The notes beneath the pieces were generated by a model, which saw nothing but the letters and a program-made list of their open reading frames with translations, ran no database searches and was not told the origin of the DNA. A program made the translations under genes and the position numbers. DNA of 50,042 bases from NCBI GenBank assembly GCA_902787365.1, contig CADAGC010000017.1, forward strand, positions 1-50,042. Reading direction: 5' to 3'. This stretch comes from an uncultured Ruminococcus sp. (GTDB lineage Bacteria; Bacillota; Clostridia; Oscillospirales; Ruminococcaceae). Shown here one piece after another: positions 1 through 6,590 of this stretch. The first letter of the stretch is position 1; each line of letters opens with the position of its first letter.

Positions 1-1
1 T

Positions 2-514
2 AACCATAGCGACGGCACTTTACTAATATCATATAAAGGCTGTTCAAATGACGATATAGAATACAATAATGCATTTCTCAAAAACTATGGTGAGGTACAC
101 GACCTTGAAACCGTCAATAATCGTTCGGTCGATGCGCTCAAAGACCAATACGAGCGCTTTGTGCCCTTTATCTACATAATATCCATTGCCGTTATCATAG
201 GAATCATCAGCTTCTGTATCGTCACATCGCTCGATAACAAGGCGGATATGGATATTTTGTATAACTGTGGTGCAGGATCGGGCAGCTTGTTTTTTGTAAT
301 GCTTGGCAAGAATTTGTGTATAGTTATTTCGTCTGTATTATTTGCAGCTATTGCACTGATCGGCATGAAGCTCACGGGCGTTTTTGCAAATAACGGAATA
401 AGGCTTATGGATAATCTTCTGCCATGCTCGGCGCTGATAATAGGTTGCTGCATAGTGATGTGCCAGCTTGTGTCAACACTTTCAAATCTTACGTTCTGGA
501 GGAAGGTAAAATGA
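2..514 (+). CDS. ABC transporter permease, C-terminal part (5' end outside window)
   Basis: The frame is open from the first bases of the window, so this is the 3' part of a longer gene; the internal GTG at 161 is not the start. The visible ~170 residues have three strongly hydrophobic segments (roughly window residues 55-75, 95-120 and 135-158) separated by short loops, and end in a basic tail (FWRKVK). This layout matches the last transmembrane block of FtsX/MacB-type permeases. The stop overlaps the ATG of the following ATPase gene (ATGA), so the two are translationally coupled and very likely form one ABC transporter. Substrate cannot be inferred. The permease family is inferred from the partner ATPase and the hydrophobic pattern, not from a diagnostic motif. 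Confidence 0.7.
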   Translation, partial: NHSDGTLLISYKGCSNDDIEYNNAFLKNYGEVHDLETVNNRSVDALKDQYERFVPFIYIISIAVIIGIISFCIVTSLDNKADMDILYNCGAGSGSLFFVMLGKNLCIVISSVLFAAIALIGMKLTGVFANNGIRLMDNLLPCSALIIGCCIVMCQLVSTLSNLTFWRKVK

Positions 515-1176
515 TAACTCTTACAAACATCAAAAAGGTATATAACCCAAAGAAAGCCAATGAATTTGAGGCTCTGCACGGAGTATCGTGTGATATCAAA
601 GACGGCGAGCTTGTGGCTATCATAGGTAAATCGGGTGCAGGAAAGAGTACGCTTTTGCATATCCTCGCCTGCATTGATTCCTATCAGGACGGCGAATATA
701 AGATAGACGATACGCTTGTAAAAGGTCTTTCCGAGCGCAGATATGCCCGCATAAGAAATGAAAAGATAGGCATGGTAATGCAGGATTTTGCACTGGTCGA
801 GGACTTCACAGCCCTTGAAAACGTGATGATACCGCTTAATTTCTCAAAGAAAAAGATAAAGGGCAAAAAGGAAAAAGCCCTTGCCGCTTTGCGCTCGGTT
901 GGCATTGAAGACCTCGCCAAAAAGCCCTGCAATAAGCTCTCGGGAGGTCAGAAACAGCGTGTTGCTATCGCCCGTGCTATTGTTAATGAGCCGAGCATGA
1001 TACTTGCCGATGAACCCACGGGTGCGCTTGACACCAAAACATCAGCCGAGATAATGGAGTTGTTCAAGACGCTTAATTCACAGGGGCGGACGGTGGTTAT
1101 TGTCACCCACGACCCGAAGGTGGCAGAGCAGTGTCATAGGGTCATTGAGATATCAGACGGAGAAATCGTTAGCTAA
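511..1176 (+). CDS. ABC transporter ATP-binding protein (LolD/MacB type)
   Basis: 221 residues from ATG 511, which follows an AGGAAGG ribosome site and overlaps the upstream permease stop. Walker A is GKSGAGKST (about residues 37-45), the signature is LSGGQKQRVAIARA, Walker B is MILADEPTGALD, and a switch His lies in VTHD. The LADEPTGALD form is characteristic of the LolD/MacB/FtsE-like export and antimicrobial-resistance ATPases paired with FtsX-fold permeases. The protein would hydrolyse ATP at the inner membrane face to drive the permease encoded just upstream. A longer frame opens at 424, but lies inside the permease gene and lacks a ribosome site. Confidence 0.9.
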   Translation: MITLTNIKKVYNPKKANEFEALHGVSCDIKDGELVAIIGKSGAGKSTLLHILACIDSYQDGEYKIDDTLVKGLSERRYARIRNEKIGMVMQDFALVEDFTALENVMIPLNFSKKKIKGKKEKALAALRSVGIEDLAKKPCNKLSGGQKQRVAIARAIVNEPSMILADEPTGALDTKTSAEIMELFKTLNSQGRTVVIVTHDPKVAEQCHRVIEISDGEIVS

Positions 1177-1250
1177 ACCATTCATATATTATTGCAAATA
1201 AATGAAAGCTTAATACATTTATTGAAATGATAATAGGAGAACTGAGAAAA

Positions 1251-1418
1251 ATGAGCGATAATCAATTGAATAATATAGATTTTTATAATCATATTACTGA
1301 GGAAGGACTTAATGCTATAATTGAAGAACTGGATAGAATTCAAGATGTTGATGCATATGACGAGGAATTGCAAAAACGTATCATAGATAGAGTAAAAGAA
1401 AAAACAGCAGGTGATTGA
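1251..1418 (+). CDS. Small acidic hypothetical protein
   Basis: 55 residues from ATG 1251, with AGGAGA 11-16 bases upstream; an in-frame start at 1227 has no ribosome site. The product is charged and predicted helical (ITEEGLNAIIEELDRI then EELQKRIIDRVKEK) with no cysteine or signal peptide. I do not recognise the family. It is more AT-rich than the ABC genes before it. It is followed two bases later by an even shorter open frame that runs into the tRNA fragment, so it may be the last intact gene before an integration junction. Confidence 0.5.
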   Translation: MSDNQLNNIDFYNHITEEGLNAIIEELDRIQDVDAYDEELQKRIIDRVKEKTAGD

Positions 1419-1419
1419 A

Positions 1420-1464
1420 ATGAATATTAATAAAGGATTATTAGTATTGGGGTATTTGGTATAA
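1420..1464 (+). pseudogene. 14-codon truncated start of a membrane protein
   Basis: ATG 1420 begins a frame of 14 codons, hydrophobic after residue 5 (GLLVLGYLV), and stops at 1464, thirteen bases before the tRNA-Asn fragment. It starts one base after the previous stop, as a coupled gene would. The simplest reading is that a two-gene unit lost the body of its second gene when sequence carrying the tRNA fragment was joined here. It could also be a meaningless short frame. Confidence 0.3.
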
Positions 1465-1476
1465 AACAGTAACAAA

Positions 1477-1535
1477 GGTAGAGCACTCGGCTGTTAACCG
1501 AGTTGTCGTTGGTTCAAGTCCAACAGGGGGAGCCA
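1477..1535 (+). other. tRNA-Asn(GTT) 3' fragment, attachment-site-like
   Basis: The stretch reads as a tRNA-Asn from the D-loop GGTA to the 3' CCA. It has the D-stem 3' strand GAGC (1481-1484), an anticodon stem CTCGG/CCGAG around GTT, a T-stem GTTGG/CCAAC with loop TTCAAGT, the acceptor 3' strand AGGGGGA, discriminator G and an encoded CCA (1533-1535). The 5' acceptor strand (expected TCCCCCT) and the 5' half of the D-arm are absent; AT-rich unrelated sequence precedes. It cannot fold as a tRNA. Integrases that use tRNA 3' ends leave exactly this kind of fragment at one element boundary, and a relaxase remnant lies 210 bases downstream. Confidence 0.8.
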
Positions 1536-1542
1536 AAAATGA

Positions 1543-1671
1543 AGAGATATTCACCTGTAAGCAGCACTTGATTTTGGAGGAGGCTGCTTGGAAGCTTGGT
1601 GAATATCTCTTTCACCTGTAAGCAGCACTTGATTTTGGAGGAGGCTGCTTGGAAGCTTGGTGAATATCTCT
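1543..1671 (+). repeat. Tandem duplication of a 61-bp nested hairpin
   Basis: Two apparently identical 61-base units, 1550-1610 and 1611-1671, lie head to tail. The first is closed by a 13-base inverted repeat, AGAGATATTCACC (1543-1555) with GGTGAATATCTCT (1598-1610). Inside it AAGCAGC pairs with GCTGCTT, leaving a loop that contains GGAGGAG. The second unit ends in ATTTTTTTA, as a rho-independent terminator would. The rest of 1536-1744 is AT-rich with no gene. The function is unknown; a terminator or a short structured RNA is possible. Confidence 0.75.
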
Positions 1672-1744
1672 ATTTTTTTATTCTATCATGTTTTTATTGC
1701 TTTGTCAATATCTTTTGTTAACTGTAATTGCTGGTATAATATTT

Positions 1745-2227
1745 TTATATCACCATATTCAAATCATTTGTATATATTGTTTTATAGTTGTTGCTGATAC
1801 CATTTGTTTTATGTTTTAGTTCAGGCTTGCCCAGAGTGGCAACACCATATTTAATACATATCTCATCAGACAACTCACGCAGTTTTTTGAGCGTGATCTT
1901 GTTTGAATGATACTTCTTTCCGTCCTCAAAGCTGACCGAGTCAAACACAATATGACTGTGTATATGTTCAGCATCGGTATGTGTGGCGATGACACATTCA
2001 AACTGACTAAATTCCTTGTCTGCAAATTCCACAGCCATCTTATGAGCAAGCTTAGGCGAAAAATCATAGCCTTTCGAGTGCGACTGTTTACCCGCCCTTG
2101 TTCCATACCGCACAAAACGGCAGAGGTGTCTTTTGTTTTGGTTCGTATACTGCGGCGATGTATACATAATGCAATAAAGCGGCGTGGAGCCTTTGTGCAC
2201 TTTGCCGATATTAGAGCGATAACGCAC
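1745..2227 (-). pseudogene. Relaxase (MobA/VirD2-type) fragment
   Basis: The 160-codon minus-strand frame carries the core of a mobilisation relaxase. AHKMAVEFADKEF is followed by FECVIATHTDAEHIHSHIVF, the metal-binding HxH region of MobA/MobL-like nucleases, then DSVSFEDGKKYHSN and a helix resembling LRELSDEICIKYG. The catalytic N-terminal Tyr region is missing or out of frame, and the usual long C-terminal domain is replaced by an unrelated tail ending at 1745. It is therefore a remnant. With the tRNA-Asn fragment it marks a decayed integrative mobilisable element. Its 5' end overlaps the promoter-like element of the next gene, so the element's edge lies close to 2227. Confidence 0.7.
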
Positions 2228-2253
2228 CGTAAAAAAGAATATCGTGGGTATTA
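2224..2253 (+). promoter_or_regulatory. Shared regulon promoter element, site A
   Basis: GCACC (2224-2228) and GGGTATTA (2246-2253), first bases 22 bp apart, lying 68 bases before ATG 2314. It is the most diverged of seven copies (GCACCG instead of GCACCC). See the finding on the seven-site regulon. Confidence 0.6.
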
Positions 2254-2313
2254 AATACAGAGAAAGAAAAAAGTCGTAATGTACGCTTATATAATAAATA
2301 GGAGGAATGAAAG

Positions 2314-4650
2314 ATGCCTAAAAATAAGGAAGATATACTTAAGGAATTAAAAGAAGATTTTAACAAGCTTCCGCCCGTTGGACAGACCAAGAAGGAGGAT
2401 TACTTTGGGCTGATCGAAAAGCTTAGCAGCTACTATGTGGAGGGAACTGATGATTCGGCTGATCTGGTCGATCTTCCCGGTGCTGAGGCTGTTACTGACC
2501 AGATATACTCAATGTTTGATTCAAAGGACGGCGTTCTGTCTCAGGAACAGTGGCTGAGAATACAGGAATTCTACGATGCAATTATCGAGTATTCCACGCC
2601 GATGAAGATAGAACAGCGTACTAAGCTCAATCAGATTAAGGATAAGGTTAAGAACAAGGATATACCCGGTACAGAGTATCTGCTCGACGATGAGAGAGAC
2701 GTCAAGAGTGACCTCGCCACTAACCTTTACATAACACAGAATCGTGAGCTTTACCAAAAGATAGACGGCTGCGAGCAGCTGATCAACACTATTTTTGAAA
2801 AAGCACAGAGTACCAAGGTGAATAAGACCGAACAGACTGAAGTGAACGGCGTAAAGCAGACAAAGACTGTCAAAGCCAAGTGCAGTTCTGAACTGATCAG
2901 TTTACGACGCAAAAAAATAGATGTGCTCATGCAGAACTATCCTCAGGAAATAAGGGATAATAGTGAAAAGTATCTCGAACACGGCATGGCTTTCAAGAAT
3001 ACTGTTCCCTACAAGGTAAACAAAAACTATAAAGAGGGCGAGCCGATGATATCAGAGCTGCCTGAGTTTATAGCAACGATAGATTCCTGCACCGAACAGC
3101 AGCTTGAAGAGGAGTACCACAAGATACTTGATTCTGTCGATAATGTGGAAAGATTTGAAAAGGATGTAAAGGGTATTGCCGAAAATGCAAAGCTTATGCT
3201 TGAAGAACTTGACAACATAGAGCTTCCCGAGGGGAAAAAGAATCCCAAGGAATATCTCGAGATGCATAAAATGCTTAAAAAAATATCCACTATGACAGAC
3301 CCAATCGTATCAGAAGATCCTAATGAACAGCCAAAGCAGCGCCATATATATCACAGCACCCTGAAAAAATATCTGAATGATCTTACGACCGCTTCAAAGA
3401 ACTATCATGAGTATTATAAGAAAAACTCATCAATTATACATAAGGATGAGGAATATGAGAAAAAGCGTGCTGATATGTCTAAGCGTCTGATGAGCTTTGC
3501 AGAGCTGTCAAAGCCTGTTGCCGATCCGCAAAAATACGGCATGAATGATATACTCTCATCATTTGCACACAAAAAAGAAGCACGTAGTAAGCTGCGAAAG
3601 ATAGAGATCGCAAGAACGAAAAAGGGATTTCACGAGTTTGGCCCGTATACCAAAAAGGAGATCACTGTTGCCGAAAAGATAGCGCAGGTCAAGGCAGCAG
3701 GTGAGGAAGCAAAGAGAAATGTCAAAATGGGCAGCGCCGAGTATGACAAGGCTATTGCGTCCCTTGATGATCTGTCACAGGCGAGTAAACTGTTTGAGGA
3801 CATCAAAGCAAATAAAGATCTGGACAGCAACGGGCGAAGAGAACTTCTTTCACAGGTCAAAACAGCTCTTGAAAACTCAAAGAAGCGTATGGATGACTAT
3901 ATCGAGCGCAAGCGCAGGCAGGGTAAAATTCAGACAGGTGCTACCGCCGATTTGAAGTCGCAAAAGCGTATAAATGTCGTAAACAACAGCTTAAAGCTCA
4001 TAAGCGATATGGACAGACAGATAGAAGACTACTACATTTCTCTCGAGCAGCAGGATGCACAGCTTTCTGAAGATATGGCAAATGAAATCAAGCAGAAAAA
4101 CATCGACCTTGATGCACGCCGTGAACTTGAAAAGAATGCTGTGAAGAAACATTTCAGCAATGAAGAGAAGAACCGTAACGGCTATCTTAAAACAACGGCA
4201 AAGTACGCAAATAAGGGTATCAGTATTCTTGAAAACATACTTGTAAACAACGAGGATAGTTTCCTCACGCAGGAAAATGTAAACAAAGCGATCATCGCCA
4301 TGGGTACTGTTGTATACCACAAGATGCTCACAGGTATGCCAAAGGATAAGATCGCAGAAATGGAGACTTGGAATGTAAAGGATTCTGATTATTCTAATAG
4401 CATTAATGAGTTTTCCAAATCGATGGAATTTTTAAATGTGATAGGTAATGTTGATGGTAATTTCATCGACATCGACAAGGAAATGGTGAAGGATTTTCTT
4501 TCAAATCCGGACAGATACGCCGAAAAGATAATAGATAACCGTAAGGCTGTCAGGGAGATAGAGAACCGTAAAGTCAACAGAGTCAATACCTATAATGATG
4601 AGATCAATCTCAAGAAGCCGATCGAAAATGACCCGAATCTTAAATTTTAA
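2314..4650 (+). CDS. Large helical protein, paralog family member A
   Basis: 778 residues from ATG 2314 after AGGAGG (2301-2306). It begins MPKNKEDILKE and has no signal peptide, membrane segment or recognised catalytic motif. It is rich in Lys, Glu and Asp and is predicted almost entirely helical, with coiled-coil-like stretches. Near residue 472 it has MGSAEYDKAIASLDDL, followed about 75 residues later by SQKRINVVNNSLKLI. This pair recurs in the four other large proteins of this window and defines the family's central module. Unlike the others it lacks the C-terminal NGNGLK motif and ends in a basic, helical tail, so it is the most divergent member. Gene order around it gives no pathway clue. 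Function unknown. Confidence 0.85.
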   Translation: MPKNKEDILKELKEDFNKLPPVGQTKKEDYFGLIEKLSSYYVEGTDDSADLVDLPGAEAVTDQIYSMFDSKDGVLSQEQWLRIQEFYDAIIEYSTPMKIEQRTKLNQIKDKVKNKDIPGTEYLLDDERDVKSDLATNLYITQNRELYQKIDGCEQLINTIFEKAQSTKVNKTEQTEVNGVKQTKTVKAKCSSELISLRRKKIDVLMQNYPQEIRDNSEKYLEHGMAFKNTVPYKVNKNYKEGEPMISELPEFIATIDSCTEQQLEEEYHKILDSVDNVERFEKDVKGIAENAKLMLEELDNIELPEGKKNPKEYLEMHKMLKKISTMTDPIVSEDPNEQPKQRHIYHSTLKKYLNDLTTASKNYHEYYKKNSSIIHKDEEYEKKRADMSKRLMSFAELSKPVADPQKYGMNDILSSFAHKKEARSKLRKIEIARTKKGFHEFGPYTKKEITVAEKIAQVKAAGEEAKRNVKMGSAEYDKAIASLDDLSQASKLFEDIKANKDLDSNGRRELLSQVKTALENSKKRMDDYIERKRRQGKIQTGATADLKSQKRINVVNNSLKLISDMDRQIEDYYISLEQQDAQLSEDMANEIKQKNIDLDARRELEKNAVKKHFSNEEKNRNGYLKTTAKYANKGISILENILVNNEDSFLTQENVNKAIIAMGTVVYHKMLTGMPKDKIAEMETWNVKDSDYSNSINEFSKSMEFLNVIGNVDGNFIDIDKEMVKDFLSNPDRYAEKIIDNRKAVREIENRKVNRVNTYNDEINLKKPIENDPNLKF

Positions 4651-4680
4651 TGCTGAAGTACTATAATGCAAACAGATAAA

Positions 4681-4712
4681 ACAGACCGCTGTGAGTATTC
4701 ACGGCGGTCTGT
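4681..4712 (+). terminator. Hairpin after family member A
   Basis: ACAGACCGC and GCGGTCTGT flank a GTGA/TCAC inner stem (one mismatch), then TCGTTATG. The stem is very stable but the T-run is weak, so termination is likely rather than certain. Confidence 0.6.
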
Positions 4713-4763
4713 TCGTTATGTTGGTCTTGGTCTTGTACTGTGCAAAGAGTGTAAGAAAGGAAC

Positions 4764-4792
4764 TTGACAAAATATAGCAATAGGTGTATAAT
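4764..4792 (+). promoter_or_regulatory. SigA promoter before short transcript and diguanylate cyclase
   Basis: TTGACA (4764-4769), 17-base spacer, TATAAT (4787-4792): perfect consensus. The predicted start is near 4799, about 175 bases before the cyclase start codon, with a terminator in between. Confidence 0.85.
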
Positions 4793-4798
4793 TATGGT

Positions 4799-4865
4799 AA
4801 CGGTGAGAAAGCTCTCATAGAGTGAGAAAACTTGACGAGGGTCGATTTTTCAGCCCTCGTTTTTA
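4799..4865 (+). ncRNA. Short terminated transcript or attenuated leader
   Basis: From the predicted start near 4799 the RNA would end about 66 bases later at an intrinsic terminator: ACGAGGG (4835-4841), loop, CCCTCGT (4854-4860), then five T. Upstream of it GAGAAAGCTCTC can form a small stem. Either this is a stand-alone small RNA or a leader in which readthrough into the diguanylate cyclase gene is regulated. It does not match a riboswitch class that I can recognise. Confidence 0.5.
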
Positions 4866-4879
4866 ACATATATTAAGGA

Positions 4880-4947
4880 AACACCGCACAACCATTGTAC
4901 GGCTGGTGCGTAAGAATAATGTTGCATGACGGTCTTTGTGCGGCGTT
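4880..4947 (+). promoter_or_regulatory. Structured leader stem upstream of diguanylate cyclase
   Basis: AACACCGCACAA (4880-4891) pairs with TTGTGCGGCGTT (4936-4947) over 12 positions with one mismatch, enclosing 44 bases. It lies between the 4835-4864 terminator and the cyclase ribosome site. The rest of the 4651-4972 gap holds only the hairpins and promoter listed here. Confidence 0.5.
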
Positions 4948-4972
4948 GTTTTAAAAGAAAGGACAGATCCGG

Positions 4973-6325
4973 TTGATTTTTCGTAAGATCAAGGAAAACG
5001 GTATCTCGCTGAGGCTCACATATCGTGTTATGATCATAGTGACCGTTGTGATCGCTGCCCTGCTTTTTTCAGAGACTTTTTTAACCACACTAAAACACAG
5101 CGAGCTATCAAATGCGACTGATAACTACATTGCTCTTCAGAAAAGCGCATATGACCTTATGAACGCTTCTGACTATCTGACTGAAGAAGTGCAGTGCTAT
5201 ACGGTTACAGGCGAAAGAACTCACATGGAAAACTATTTTTATGAAGCAGAAGTCTCGGCAAGGCGAGAAAAAGCAATAGATAATATGGTTCGCTCATGTG
5301 ATGATGTGGACGCTGTAAGTGAGCTGGAACTTGCTATGTCGTATTCCGTAGAGCTGATGAACGATGAATACTACGCTATGAGACTTGTGTGCGAAGCACA
5401 TGGTGAAAGCGATATGCCGCAGGCTGTAAAAAATGTTACACTAAAGCCTGAGGACAAAGCGCTTTCGGCAGATGAAAAAATGAAAAAAGCCAGCGAGATA
5501 GTACATAGTAATGATTACCTGAAAGTAAAAAATACGATCAGAAAAGATATGAACAACTGCCTGAACAAGCTTGAAGAAGATGAAAAATCTGCCCAGCAGC
5601 AGACCGATCAAGCGGTAGCACGGCACTCGCTAAGGCTCAAAATACTTATCATAACCGAAACGGCAGCAATAATCTTTGTTTTGTGGATAACCACACATCT
5701 TGTAATAAAACCTATACTTAAAGCAGTAAAGAAGATCAGAGAGGATAAGTCGCTGTCGGTCATAGGTTCATATGAGCTCAGGTATCTTGCGAAGACCTAT
5801 AACAAAATGTATGATGCTTTCAAAAAGAGTATTGCAAGTCTGAACTATGATGCCTCTCACGACAAGCTTACAGGTGTATATAACCGTGCAGGCTATGATG
5901 TACTAAGACAGAACATTGATGTAAAGACTTCCGCTGTTTTGCTCATTGATGCTGATAACTTCAAATCCATAAATGATACCTATGGTCATACTGTCGGTGA
6001 CTGTGTTCTTAAAAAGATAGCAAACACTCTTACCAATGTATTCCGCTCAGACGATTTGGTATGCAGGATAGGCGGAGATGAGTTTGCGATTTTTATGTTC
6101 AACATAACAAAAGATCTGAGAATGCTTATTGAGAACAAAGTGACTATGATAAATGAAACGCTCTCTGATACTACCGACGATACATTACCTTCGGTAACAT
6201 TAAGTGTCGGCGTTGCATTCGGCAATTTTGCACAAGATGTATCGGAAATGATAGAACAGGCTGACATGGCTCTTTATAAAGTGAAGGAACGAGGCCGCCG
6301 TGGCTGCTGCTTCTATTCTCCGTGA
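4973..6325 (+). CDS. Membrane-bound diguanylate cyclase (GGDEF)
   Basis: 450 residues from TTG 4973 with AAAGGA about ten bases upstream. The N-terminus has a membrane segment (about residues 20-40). A mostly helical, probably extracytoplasmic sensor stretch follows (about 45-220), then a second membrane segment (about 223-245), a short HAMP-like linker and a GGDEF domain. The active-site loop GGDEF is at residues 367-371. It is preceded by RSDD, which aligns with the RxxD inhibitory I-site, so product inhibition by c-di-GMP is expected. The reaction is 2 GTP to c-di-GMP. The gene stands alone between two large paralogs and is preceded by a promoter, terminator and structured leader, suggesting transcript-level control. 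Confidence 0.9.
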   Translation: MIFRKIKENGISLRLTYRVMIIVTVVIAALLFSETFLTTLKHSELSNATDNYIALQKSAYDLMNASDYLTEEVQCYTVTGERTHMENYFYEAEVSARREKAIDNMVRSCDDVDAVSELELAMSYSVELMNDEYYAMRLVCEAHGESDMPQAVKNVTLKPEDKALSADEKMKKASEIVHSNDYLKVKNTIRKDMNNCLNKLEEDEKSAQQQTDQAVARHSLRLKILIITETAAIIFVLWITTHLVIKPILKAVKKIREDKSLSVIGSYELRYLAKTYNKMYDAFKKSIASLNYDASHDKLTGVYNRAGYDVLRQNIDVKTSAVLLIDADNFKSINDTYGHTVGDCVLKKIANTLTNVFRSDDLVCRIGGDEFAIFMFNITKDLRMLIENKVTMINETLSDTTDDTLPSVTLSVGVAFGNFAQDVSEMIEQADMALYKVKERGRRGCCFYSP

Positions 6326-6426
6326 CCATACTGTACATAAAAACGTACTGCGCATTATATAAAGCCCTATATCCTGCTGTGCTTTTACGGCTTTTATTCA
6401 GGGCTCTGATAACAGCAATAACACAG

Positions 6427-6459
6427 GCCGCCGAGCACAGATGCGTTCGGCGGCTTTTT
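6427..6459 (+). terminator. Terminator after diguanylate cyclase
   Basis: GCCGCCGA (6427-6434) and TCGGCGGC (6447-6454) form a perfect eight-pair stem followed by TTTTT. A weaker hairpin (AGCCCT/AGGGCT, about 6361-6406) lies before it. The remainder of 6326-6590 has no gene. Confidence 0.85.
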
Positions 6460-6525
6460 GGTGATGTTCTTACCCTGCTTGTGCAGCGTTGTCTTAAAAT
6501 ATTTACAAATATTTCTATCGTCTTT

Positions 6526-6555
6526 GCACCCATTTGCTTATTTCAGGGGGTATTA
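6526..6555 (+). promoter_or_regulatory. Shared regulon promoter element, site B
   Basis: TTTGCACCC (GCACC at 6526-6530) and GGGGGTATTA (GGGTATTA at 6548-6555), 22 bp apart, lying 43 bases before ATG 6591. Confidence 0.7.
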
Positions 6556-6590
6556 ATATATAGAACAAAATAAATCAGGAGGAAAGCATT

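Noticed and set aside
1477-1535. Functional tRNA-Asn gene
   Set aside because: The 5' acceptor strand and half of the D-arm are missing, so no cloverleaf can form; called a fragment instead.
1543-1671. CRISPR array
   Set aside because: Only two directly abutting copies with no spacers and no cas genes; the unit is a hairpin duplication.
4799-4865. c-di-GMP riboswitch before the GGDEF gene
   Set aside because: The leader is too short and lacks the conserved c-di-GMP-I or -II core that I can recall.
6322-6573. 83-codon frame after the diguanylate cyclase
   Set aside because: It covers a terminator and the regulon promoter of the next gene and has no ribosome site.
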